Shown here: positions 12,904 to 20,161 of the stretch, one piece after another
Layout of the letters: each line of letters starts with the position of its first letter
Numbering within the stretch: the first letter of the stretch is position 1
Origin: a virus
DNA length: 20,264 nucleotides
Virus record (IMG/VR): IMGVR_UViG_3300006641_000245
Coordinates: 1 to 20,264 of that record
Reading direction: 5' to 3' (one strand)
Translations under genes and position numbers: made by a program
Notes under the pieces: generated by a model
Told to the model about the DNA's origin: nothing
The model's input: the letters and a program-made list of their open reading frames with translations, nothing else
The model's database searches: none

Positions 12904-13488
12904 ATGGGCGTCGAAAGAGCCAAAACTTCAGACCTGATTGGCGGCGGACTGGTTGCCAACAGCATGCCGAGCGAATCGCTCAAAGCCACTGGCAAGTACA
13001 TCGTTGAGTGTTTTGATAAAGACGGCAATCCCAAGTGGACTGCCGAGACGCCCAACCTCGTTGTGAACGTCGGGCTTCAGTACATGGCTGGCTCGGCTCT
13101 TGTTGCTACCACTCAGATCACCACTTGGTATGTCGGGCTGTATGGTGCGGGCGCTTCTAACACGCCGGCCGCTACCGATACTATGGCGGCAGGGGGCCAT
13201 AACGGCTGGACTGAAAACACCAACTATTCGGAAGCTACGCGACCGGTCGCAAACTTCGCTGCCGCGACCGCTGCTAACCCGTCGGTTGTTACCAACACCT
13301 CTAATAAGGCGGTGTTTACCATGAATGCCACCACCACGATCGGCGGTGCGTTTTTGGTTAGCAACAACACCAAGGGTGGGACGACCGGTACGCTGTTTTC
13401 GGCTGCTGACTTCCAGTCTCCGGGTGACCGCGCCGTTGTGAACGGCGATATTCTGAACGTCACTTATCAGTTTAGCCTGTCCGCCTAA
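12904..13488 (+). CDS. Phage virion/tail-associated protein, KATGKYIVECFDKDG type
   Basis: The product is 194 residues. After a short N-terminal stretch it reads SLKATGKYIVECFDKDGNPK, then LVVNVGLQYMAGSALV, ITTWYVGLYGAG, ATDTMAAGGHNGWTENTNYS, KAVFTMNATTTIGGAFLVS and NTKGGTTGTLFSAADF. This ordered set is a recurrent tailed-phage protein (K-x-TGK-ECFD-DG, WY-GL, GWTE, GGAFL, KGGTTGTL), usually left as a hypothetical structural or tail protein. It is preceded by AGGAG and starts 9 nt after the previous gene. The WYVGL and GAFL strands loosely resemble those of the 4575 family. No enzyme motif is present. Confidence 0.75.
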   Translation: MGVERAKTSDLIGGGLVANSMPSESLKATGKYIVECFDKDGNPKWTAETPNLVVNVGLQYMAGSALVATTQITTWYVGLYGAGASNTPAATDTMAAGGHNGWTENTNYSEATRPVANFAAATAANPSVVTNTSNKAVFTMNATTTIGGAFLVSNNTKGGTTGTLFSAADFQSPGDRAVVNGDILNVTYQFSLSA

Positions 13489-13498
13489 GGATGGATAA

Positions 13499-16381
13499 GT
13501 GTCCAGTGGCTGGGGTTCCGGCACTTGGGGCCAATCTAACTGGGGTTACTCTGGGTATTCATCCTCAGTAACAGAGTCAGCCACTGGCTCTGATTCCATA
13601 ACGGGATCATCCCTTGCAGGTCTAATCACAGAAGCAGCTACAGGCGCGGAAACTGTAGCCGCTATACGGCAACTAAATCCGGTAGTTGCCGAGTCGGCAT
13701 CCATAGCCGACAGCAATCTTGGTGAGCGCAATTACTTTAGCACTGAGGCCGAGTCCGCCTCCGGTGCGGATTCTATTAGCGCACAGGCCAGATTCTTCGC
13801 TACTGAGGCCGAGACAGCAACCGCCTCGGACGAAATTAGCGTTCGACAGCAGTTCGATAGGTCGGACGTTGAGACCGCGACGATCGCAGACCTTCCGTTT
13901 GCCAGCCAGTCTGTGCAGAGCGCCACGGCTGAAACATCGTCAGTAACTGACACACCCACCAACATAGCGACCGTTTATTCCGCGCAAGCGGAAACGGCCA
14001 GCCTGTCCGACTCTATTTCTTCCGATCGTATTCTCACCGAAGGCGGTTGGGGGTCAGGAACGTGGGGTCAGGGCGCTTGGAGCGGAATTGTCTTTGCCCG
14101 GTCGATCGTAGAGGCGGCGACGGCGGCAGACCAAGTATCTGTCTCGGTTCCCGCAGTTAATGGGCAAGTAGATGAATCCGCCGTAGGCGCAGACTCGGTA
14201 ACTCCGAGACTCACAACTGTTAATGGTTCGGTTGTTGAATCGGCTTCCGTTGCCGACTCGAACGCATCCGTATTTGCGCCTCGCTCTAGTGTTGAAGAGT
14301 CTGCGTCGATTGCCGACTCTGTTTCCTCGGACCGCATTCTTACTGAGGGCGGCTGGGGGTCTGGAGAGTGGGGTCAAGGACCTTGGAACGGCATTGTTTT
14401 CTCCCGGAACATTGTTGAGGCCGCATCTGTTGTTGACGAATACTCGGCATCCATACCGAATGTAAACGGTACGGTTATTGAGGCGGCGTCTGTTGCGGAC
14501 GAGGTAACGCCCAAGCTCACCACTGTTAACGGATCTACAGAAGATTCCGCATTTGTTACTGACGCCAATTCTGCGATTGGCACGTTTAACCATTCCGTGG
14601 TCGAAGCGGCATTAGTTGCTGATTCGATTGATTCGTCTATTACCTACACAGAAGGCGGATGGGGTTCTGGTGCGTGGGGCCAAGGGCCTTGGAACGGAAT
14701 CGTATTTAACAGGAGTATCGCGGAATCTGGGTCGGTTGCTGATTCGATCTCCGCCGTTCTACCTCTGGTCAACGGGATCATTGAGGACGCGGCGGCCGCT
14801 TCTGATTCGGTCTCTGCCACGCTTCCGACGGTCAATGGGCTGATCGAGGAGGGCGCGACTGGCGCTGACGTTATATTCGCCGCTCGGGCAAACGACGCAG
14901 AAAGCCTGATCGCCGAAACCGCAACCGGGACTGATGAGCCGTCAGCCACCATTACGCTAACTGAGGGCGGATGGGGTTCCGGCGAGTGGGGTCAGGGTGC
15001 GTGGAGCGGGATTGTCTTTAGTAGGACTATCGCTGAAAGCGCGACTGCTACCGACGAAGTTATCCCCCGGCTGGCTTTGGTTAACGGGATTATTGAAGAG
15101 CCTGCGACGGCCACCGATGCCCCCAGTGCGACCCTGCCGCTGTCATTCAGTGTTGCTGATGAAGTTGCCACCGCGACGGACAGCGTTACCCCCGAACTGC
15201 CGGTCGTTAATGGGTTGGCCGATGAGCCGACTCAAGCCACAGACGAGCCCTCGGCAACTATCACTCTGACTGAGGGCGGATGGGGATCTGGGGAATGGGG
15301 TCAGGGTCCGTGGAATGGGATCGTTTTTGCCCGGTCGATTGGCGAAACAGCTACCGCTACGGACGAAGTTACTCCCAAGCTGGTGCTTGTTAACGGGATT
15401 ATTGAAGAACCCGCAACTGCAACGGACGAAGTTTCAGCGGCCCTGCCGGTGTCTTTCAATGTGGCCCCGGACTCGGCCATTGCGTCTGACTCAATTAGCA
15501 CTGAGTTCCCGGTTCAGAACGCTACCGCCCCTGAGCCAGCCCTTGCGGTAGATACTCCGTCGCTTCAGGTTATCTATACCGAGGGTGGCTGGGGATCGGG
15601 AACTTGGGGTCAAGGGCCATGGAACGGGGTGGTGTTTGCCCGCTCCATAGAAGAGGCCACCTCAGTTGCCGACGAAGCTATCGGTACGCCTGCATATCCT
15701 CGCTCGATCGAGGAGGCGCTTAATGCTTCGGAGATCGTGTCCGCTCAAGTTGTATTCGCGGTTCTTATCTCTGAAGGCGTTGCGATAGCCGACTCCGTAC
15801 TGGGGGCTCAGTATTACGAATCGGATGTTCACGAAGATGTTACTGGCGCGGACTTCGTTCTTGGTGGTCGTGCTTATTTCCGGGAAACTGAAAACGCTGT
15901 TTCTGTATCGGATCTGCTTGAGGGCGATGCGCGGCTTGTTCAGGTTATCCAAGAAGCTGCGACTGCATCTGATGCTGTATCTAGCATCGTTACGCAACTC
16001 TGGTACAACATTGAAGACGGTCAAGAGCCTGATTGGCAGACCACAAATAATGAACAAACGGGGTCTTGGGTAACAGTTGATGACAATCAGTCTGCACAGT
16101 GGCAGAATGCTGGTACGTCGCAAACCGCCGATTGGGTTGCGGTTGATGTTACTCAGGCTGTAAGCTGGCAAAATGTTGGCACATCACAAACGGCCACTTG
16201 GTCAGAAGTCAGTGACTCGCAGGCTGCGGGCTGGCAATCTATCCCGACTGAGCAGGCTGGAAGCTGGCCTACCATCGAAACCGCGCAAGATGTAAATTGG
16301 CAAGGAGTTGCTACCAATCAGTCACCAGACTGGGACGATATTGATAGCGCTCAAGATTTTGACGAACCAGTAATTGTCTAG
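13499..16381 (+). CDS. 960-residue repeat virion protein: GW boxes, AD-repeats, W-Q ladder
   Basis: The product is 960 residues from GTG 13499 (AAGGATGG upstream). Regions: a variant Gly-Trp box at residues 4-16 (GWGSGTWGQSNW); then a long array of degenerate E-S/T-A-x3-AD units; then five consecutive super-repeats of 102-104 residues, each led by a GGWGSGxWGQGxW(S/N)G box (14042, 14348, 14654, 14966, 15275), with a sixth box at 15584. Each super-repeat carries about four AD units with VNG links. The last ~110 residues hold ten strict 11-residue W-x6-Q units. It has no Cys, no membrane helix and is acidic (Glu/Asp-rich). Between virion and tail-fibre genes, it is probably a long fibre or tether. 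The family is unknown to me. Confidence 0.75.
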   Translation: MSSGWGSGTWGQSNWGYSGYSSSVTESATGSDSITGSSLAGLITEAATGAETVAAIRQLNPVVAESASIADSNLGERNYFSTEAESASGADSISAQARFFATEAETATASDEISVRQQFDRSDVETATIADLPFASQSVQSATAETSSVTDTPTNIATVYSAQAETASLSDSISSDRILTEGGWGSGTWGQGAWSGIVFARSIVEAATAADQVSVSVPAVNGQVDESAVGADSVTPRLTTVNGSVVESASVADSNASVFAPRSSVEESASIADSVSSDRILTEGGWGSGEWGQGPWNGIVFSRNIVEAASVVDEYSASIPNVNGTVIEAASVADEVTPKLTTVNGSTEDSAFVTDANSAIGTFNHSVVEAALVADSIDSSITYTEGGWGSGAWGQGPWNGIVFNRSIAESGSVADSISAVLPLVNGIIEDAAAASDSVSATLPTVNGLIEEGATGADVIFAARANDAESLIAETATGTDEPSATITLTEGGWGSGEWGQGAWSGIVFSRTIAESATATDEVIPRLALVNGIIEEPATATDAPSATLPLSFSVADEVATATDSVTPELPVVNGLADEPTQATDEPSATITLTEGGWGSGEWGQGPWNGIVFARSIGETATATDEVTPKLVLVNGIIEEPATATDEVSAALPVSFNVAPDSAIASDSISTEFPVQNATAPEPALAVDTPSLQVIYTEGGWGSGTWGQGPWNGVVFARSIEEATSVADEAIGTPAYPRSIEEALNASEIVSAQVVFAVLISEGVAIADSVLGAQYYESDVHEDVTGADFVLGGRAYFRETENAVSVSDLLEGDARLVQVIQEAATASDAVSSIVTQLWYNIEDGQEPDWQTTNNEQTGSWVTVDDNQSAQWQNAGTSQTADWVAVDVTQAVSWQNVGTSQTATWSEVSDSQAAGWQSIPTEQAGSWPTIETAQDVNWQGVATNQSPDWDDIDSAQDFDEPVIV
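13693..13711 (+). other. Small inverted repeat inside the AD-repeat coding region
   Basis: GTCGGC at 13693-13698 and GCCGAC at 13706-13711 pair over 6 bp with a 7-nt loop. Similar arms recur in this gene, for example 13751-13773 and 14296-14320. They come from the ESA...ADS protein motif, whose codons are partly complementary. Regulatory meaning is unproven. Confidence 0.4.
14042..15583 (+). repeat. Five ~103-residue super-repeats headed by Gly-Trp boxes
   Basis: Starts of the Gly-Trp boxes (14042, 14348, 14654, 14966, 15275, 15584) are 306, 306, 312, 309 and 309 nt apart. Each unit has the box, then about four E-x-A-x3-AD segments. Synonymous codons vary between units. The units are coding and stay in frame; no mobile-element features are present. 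Confidence 0.85.
16034..16363 (+). repeat. Ten-unit 11-residue W-x6-Q ladder
   Basis: Tryptophan codons lie every 33 nt from 16034 to 16331, ten in all. In every unit a Gln occupies W+7 with no exception. Most units read W-x5-(S/T/N/E/A)-Q-(S/T/A/D)-x-x. The spacing is exactly 11 residues throughout. Confidence 0.9.
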
Positions 16382-16390
16382 GAGCCGTTC

Positions 16391-18262
16391 ATGGCTGTTA
16401 CGTATACCTCTCTCCTTGGCCTTGCAAAACCCGTTACAGGTACGGAGGCGGGTACGTGGGGCGATGTGGTCAATGATTACTTGACCACCTATCTTGATGC
16501 AGCGGTTGCCGGTGCCCAGACAATCAGCGGCACTCAGACGGCGGTTACTTTGACGGTGGCAAACGGCACGGCGCTAGTTCAGGCCGCTGCTACATCCGCA
16601 GGTTCGTCGCAGTATCAGATCATCAACTGCACTGGAAGCCCGGCGTCTACTCTGGTAATCACTGCGCCTGCTTCCAGTAAGGTGTATCTGGTTATCAACG
16701 CCACCGCCACCAACCAGTCGGTTACGGTTCGGGGTGCAGGCCCAACAACCGGTATTACGATCCCCGCGCTTACCCGGTCGCTGGTTGCATGGAACGGCTC
16801 GGACTACATCCTGATCGCCTCCAACCGTATCACCGACCTGACGGGAACTTTGGCTACTGGTAACGGCGGTACGGGTCTGACGACTTTTACTGCGGCCAAC
16901 AACGCCATTTACTCCACCTCTTCTTCGGCGCTGACCGCCGGTACACTGCCTGTGGCAGCGGGGGGCACAGGAGCTACGACTCTGACCGGCGTGGTCAAGG
17001 CCAGCGGAACCTCGGCGTTCACCGCCAGCAACGTCAGCCTTTCCTCGGAAGTTACTGGAACCCTCCCGGTCGGCAACGGCGGCACGGGTGCCACGACTCT
17101 CACCGCCAACAACGTCATTCTCGGCAATGGCACTTCGGCTGTTCAGGTGGTTGCCCCCGGCACTTCGGGTAACGTGCTGACCAGTAACGGTACGACTTGG
17201 GTTAGCTCATCCGCAGCGCCCAGCCCGAATAAAATCATCAACGGGTCGATGCAGATAGCACAACGCGGAACTACGTTTACAAGCGTTGCTAATCTAGCGT
17301 ATACATTGGATAGATGGTTTTATGGGTCTGCCAGCACAACAGGCGTTCTGGACATCACAAGGAATACAGCAGATTACCCGAGCAATCAGGGATTTTTGAG
17401 CAGCTTACGCGCCACCGTTACGACCGCTGATTCAGCCGTTGCCGCTGGTGATGTGGCTAGAATTGTTCAGAGTATCGAGGGGGTCAGCATTACTGATCTA
17501 ATCAATAGAACCTTCACTCTGTCTTTCTGGGTACGATCTGCTAAAACTGGCACGCATTGCGTCAGTTTTACTGGCCTTAGTGCCGCAGCAGCATTTAATA
17601 GTTATGTTGCCGAGTATACGGTTTCCGCCGCCAACACTTGGGAGCAAAAGACCATTACGGTAACCGATGGCTTGCCTAGCTCTTTTGCTTGGCGCACTGA
17701 CATTGGTGTTGCCGGGATGTCCGTGAACTTTACTCTTATGGCCGGAAGCTCATCGCAAGCAACGGTCAATACGTGGACAACTGGGTCACCATCAAGGTAT
17801 GTCACTTCTGGCGGATCTGGAACGAACTTACTCGATACCGTTGGGAACATTTTCGCCATTACGGGCGTGCAGCTTTCCGTCGGCTCTACGGCATCGTTTG
17901 AGTTTTTACCTTTCGGCGAGATATTGTCGCAGTGCCAGCGGTATTACTCTAAGAGCTATAGCTATGATGTGAATCCTGCCACTGTAACCAGTGGCGGTCA
18001 GATGCGTATACCGGTCGCGTATTCACTCGGCTTTGGTGCTTTTAACATAGACCTCCCTGTGGAAAGGTGCTTTGTACCTAGCATTACAGTTTATTCTCCG
18101 GCAACCGGAGCCTCAGGCGTAGTGCGTAGCGTAGGTTCTGGTACAGATGTTGCAGTTAGTGGCACTAATACTGGCACTCGTATATTGAATATCTTTGTAT
18201 CCTCTGGGATGCAAAACGATGACTTTGCATTAGCCCATTATGTAGCTTCTTCGGAGATTTGA
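16391..18262 (+). CDS. Phage tail fibre protein
   Basis: The product is 623 residues. Residues 1-150 are a beta-rich N-terminal part (GLAKPVTGTEAGTWGDVVND, then YQIINCTGSPASTLVITAPA). About residues 152-235 carry three tail-fibre repeats (TGTLATGNGGTGLTTF, AGTLPVAAGGTGATTLTG, TGTLPVGNGGTGATTLTA). From residue ~281 a C-terminal adhesin half begins at NKIINGSMQIAQRGTTF and contains YTLDRWFYG, FTLSFWVRSAKTG and ITGVQLSVGSTASFEFLPFG before CQRYYSKSY; a terminal region of about 100 residues follows. This is a standard phage fibre ending and a probable host-receptor binder. GC falls from about 62-65% to 43-47% at the stem/head junction. GGAG at 16381-16384 precedes the ATG. Confidence 0.85.
   Translation: MAVTYTSLLGLAKPVTGTEAGTWGDVVNDYLTTYLDAAVAGAQTISGTQTAVTLTVANGTALVQAAATSAGSSQYQIINCTGSPASTLVITAPASSKVYLVINATATNQSVTVRGAGPTTGITIPALTRSLVAWNGSDYILIASNRITDLTGTLATGNGGTGLTTFTAANNAIYSTSSSALTAGTLPVAAGGTGATTLTGVVKASGTSAFTASNVSLSSEVTGTLPVGNGGTGATTLTANNVILGNGTSAVQVVAPGTSGNVLTSNGTTWVSSSAAPSPNKIINGSMQIAQRGTTFTSVANLAYTLDRWFYGSASTTGVLDITRNTADYPSNQGFLSSLRATVTTADSAVAAGDVARIVQSIEGVSITDLINRTFTLSFWVRSAKTGTHCVSFTGLSAAAAFNSYVAEYTVSAANTWEQKTITVTDGLPSSFAWRTDIGVAGMSVNFTLMAGSSSQATVNTWTTGSPSRYVTSGGSGTNLLDTVGNIFAITGVQLSVGSTASFEFLPFGEILSQCQRYYSKSYSYDVNPATVTSGGQMRIPVAYSLGFGAFNIDLPVERCFVPSITVYSPATGASGVVRSVGSGTDVAVSGTNTGTRILNIFVSSGMQNDDFALAHYVASSEI
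18253..18256 (+). promoter_or_regulatory. Shine-Dalgarno GGAG deciding the start at 18265
   Basis: GGAG lies 8 nt before GTG 18265 but only 2 nt before the alternative TTG 18259, which would overlap the tail fibre stop. Spacing and the family-like MYQLT opening favour 18265. Confidence 0.45.
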
Positions 18263-18264
18263 TT

Positions 18265-18600
18265 GTGTACCAGCTAACTCAGTCATCAACAGTAATCAGA
18301 TTGTCCGATAACGTCTTTATTCCGTCGGACCCCAAGAACAGGGATTGGCAGGCTTATCAAGACTGGCTGGCCGAGGGCAACACGCCAGACCCTGTTCCTG
18401 AGTCAGTTCTTGCGGGAGAAGTCCGATCGAAAAGAGATTCCCTGCTCATAGCATCTGACAATCGCGCCCTCGCAGATCGTTGGGCCGCCATGACAACTCA
18501 GCAGCAGCAAGACTGGGCAACGTATCGTCAGCAGTTGCGGGATGTGCCTGAGCAGCCCGGATTCCCTGAGAATGTGACTTGGCCGGTTGCGCCCTCGTGA
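18265..18600 (+). CDS. Probable tail-fibre assembly chaperone-like protein
   Basis: The product is 111 residues from GTG 18265 (TTG 18259 would add 2). The N-terminal part reads VIRLSDNVFIPSDPKNRDWQ and AYQDWLAEGNTPDP, as in proteins next to phage tail fibres. The C-terminal part reads RSKRDSLLIASDNRALAD, then WATYRQQLRDVPEQPGFPEN and VTWPVAPS, matching the phage tail assembly chaperone-like domain (the WATYRQ-LRD-PGFP-W-P pattern, Phage_tail_APC type as I recall). It follows the tail fibre directly, as expected for a folding or assembly helper. Whether it acts on this fibre is inferred. Confidence 0.75.
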   Translation: MYQLTQSSTVIRLSDNVFIPSDPKNRDWQAYQDWLAEGNTPDPVPESVLAGEVRSKRDSLLIASDNRALADRWAAMTTQQQQDWATYRQQLRDVPEQPGFPENVTWPVAPS

Positions 18601-18604
18601 TCAA

Positions 18605-19069
18605 ATGTTCCCCAAACTTACTCCGGTGGTGCAGTTTCTGACTGCGACCTTCGCCCTGTCAGTGGGCGGGTATACCGCTGGGGATAAGTTCGGGTGGTTT
18701 GATCGCAGCATCATTGAGTGGGCACCGGAGCATTTCAGCATCAAGGAAGCCAAACTTGGCGAACCGGTGCAGGTTACGGTAGCTCGAATCAAGAAGCGCG
18801 ACGATTGTTCGGTTGAAGGTTTTACCCCGACGGTGCGGGATGCCGTTGGGTTGGTTCACGAAGCCACGCCTAGTATGTCCAAGTTCACAGGCCCTGCTGG
18901 GCCGGAGATAGACACCTTCACGTATCTGCTGAAGATTTCGGACAAAGAGCTAGTCAATCCCGGTAAGGCAACTTTGTTGGCTACGATCAAGTACAAGTGC
19001 CCGGAGGGTGAGCGAACTGTGACCTACCCCAAGCACCCGAACTTGACGTTTAACATCCTGAAAGACTGA
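18605..19069 (+). CDS. Membrane-anchored protein in lysis cassette, two cysteines
   Basis: The product is 154 residues from ATG 18605; an in-frame TTG further upstream is not needed. Residues 7-25 (PVVQFLTATFALSVGGYTA) form one membrane helix or uncleaved signal. The rest is a beta-type soluble domain (PVQVTVARIKKRDDC, GLVHEATPSMSKFTGPAG, ATLLATIKYKCPEGERTVTY) with only two cysteines, C68 and C132, which could form a disulfide outside the cytoplasm. It lies directly before holin and endolysin, so a lysis-accessory role (envelope contact or spanin-like) is a hypothesis. There is no lipobox, and I do not recognise the family. Confidence 0.65.
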   Translation: MFPKLTPVVQFLTATFALSVGGYTAGDKFGWFDRSIIEWAPEHFSIKEAKLGEPVQVTVARIKKRDDCSVEGFTPTVRDAVGLVHEATPSMSKFTGPAGPEIDTFTYLLKISDKELVNPGKATLLATIKYKCPEGERTVTYPKHPNLTFNILKD

Positions 19070-19071
19070 CT

Positions 19072-19551
19072 ATGCTCCCCATCGTCGCATCTATTGTCTC
19101 GGGTCTGATCTCCAACGGCCTGCCCAAGATTGCCGATGCGGTGCTGGAAAAGGGCGTCGATTACGTCGAGAAGAAGCTCGGGGTGGAACTCAAGCCCGAG
19201 GAAGAGATGACTCCGGATCACGTTGCCAAACTCCGCGCCGAAGCGAACCGGCATGAGGAGTTCATGGTCGAGATGGAGGTCAAGGACAAGGCGAACGCTC
19301 GGGACATGGCGAAGCACGCTATGTCCTCCTCTGATTGGTTTGTACGGCGGTTCACCTACTTCTTTATCACCGCGTGGTCGCTGTTTGCGATGGTGTACAT
19401 CCCTTACATCACGTTTGGGTCTATCCCATCCGAGAACGTGCGGTTTGCCGACACCATCCTTGGGTTCATGCTGGGCACTGTGATGGCGTCGATGTTCTCC
19501 TTCTTGTTGGGTTCCAGCTTCGGTAGCCGGGTCAAGGATGAGAAGAAGTGA
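19072..19551 (+). CDS. Holin, GTA-type 3-helix family
   Basis: The product is 159 residues. It has an N-terminal hydrophobic stretch (PIVASIVSGLISNGLP), a charged soluble section (30-90: KPEEEMTPDHVAKLRAEANR), then two strong membrane helices (RRFTYFFITAWSLFAMVYIP, about 92-112; TILGFMLGTVMASMFSFLLG, about 128-147) and a basic end. The order DWFVRR ... ENVRFADTILGFMLGTV ... GSSFGSR matches holins of the gene-transfer-agent 3-helix type, including the characteristic RFADTxLGFxLGT block. It forms lesions in the inner membrane and lets the endolysin out. It is followed directly (GTGA overlap) by a GH19 endolysin, which supports the call. Confidence 0.8.
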   Translation: MLPIVASIVSGLISNGLPKIADAVLEKGVDYVEKKLGVELKPEEEMTPDHVAKLRAEANRHEEFMVEMEVKDKANARDMAKHAMSSSDWFVRRFTYFFITAWSLFAMVYIPYITFGSIPSENVRFADTILGFMLGTVMASMFSFLLGSSFGSRVKDEKK

Positions 19552-20159
19552 TCGAGACCAAACATCTGGTCGCTGTTGGGGTCAAGCCTGACACGGCAGT
19601 TGATTGGTTGCGCCCGATCCAGTCCGCTTGCGAGCGGTTTGAGATCAACACCCCGCTGCGTATCGCCGCCTTTCTGGCCCAGTGCGCTCATGAGTCAGGC
19701 GGATTTACCCGGCTGGTTGAGAATCTGAACTACAGCGCCGAGGCGTTGATGCGGGTCTGGCCCAAGCGGTTTCCCTCGATGGAGGTCGCCATGCGCTACC
19801 ATCGTAATCCGGAGAAGATCGCTAACAGCGTGTATGCCAGCCGGATGGGCAACGGCTCGGAAGAAAGCGGTGAGGGGTGGAAATATCGTGGTCGCGGTCT
19901 TAAACAACTCACGGGCAAGTCTAATTACACTGCATGTAGCCGGGGGCTGGGTGCCGATCTTGTTGCCAATCCTGACCTCCTTGTAAACCCCGAGTTTGCC
20001 GCGTTATCTGCTGGATGGTTCTGGAAGACAAATAACTGCTCACCGCTGGCCGATGCCCGGGAGTTTGAACTGTTGACCAAACGCATCAATGGTGGTCTGA
20101 TTGGGCTCACAGACCGTAAGGCCAGATACGCCAAAGCCCTTGCTTGTTTCCCCGAATAA
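19548..20159 (+). CDS. GH19-type endolysin (chitinase-like lysozyme)
   Basis: The product is 203 residues from GTG 19548, overlapping the holin stop. It carries AAFLAQCAHESGGF (40-53) with the likely catalytic E49 next to H48, NYSAEALMRVWPKRFP (61-76), EGWKYRGRGLKQLTGKSNY (109-127) with the YRGRG signature, and WFWKTNNCSPLADA. This is the standard glycoside-hydrolase family 19 layout in phage endolysins, which cleave peptidoglycan glycan chains. No signal peptide is evident, so release depends on the holin. No cell-wall-binding domain is attached, so it is a single-domain enzyme of the usual ~200-residue length. Assignment is confident by motif. Confidence 0.9.
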   Translation: MIETKHLVAVGVKPDTAVDWLRPIQSACERFEINTPLRIAAFLAQCAHESGGFTRLVENLNYSAEALMRVWPKRFPSMEVAMRYHRNPEKIANSVYASRMGNGSEESGEGWKYRGRGLKQLTGKSNYTACSRGLGADLVANPDLLVNPEFAALSAGWFWKTNNCSPLADAREFELLTKRINGGLIGLTDRKARYAKALACFPE

Positions 20160-20161
20160 TC

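Noticed and set aside
14054-14593. Long antisense open frame opposite the super-repeat protein (179 codons), with others at 1415-1936, 1785-2237 and 15662-16171
   Set aside because: All lie opposite strongly supported + strand genes. In the repeat region the open antisense frame follows from the partly palindromic ESA/ADS codons. No ribosome site or recognisable protein supports them.
16391-18262. Diversity-generating retroelement acting on the tail fibre
   Set aside because: No reverse transcriptase and no template/variable repeat pair is visible in the window. The adhesin end is not a C-type-lectin variable tail by pattern.
18265-18600. Frameshifted tail assembly chaperone pair (G/GT type)
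   Set aside because: There is only one frame, no slippery heptamer at the junction, and no tape-measure gene. The protein resembles the fibre-side chaperone-like family instead.
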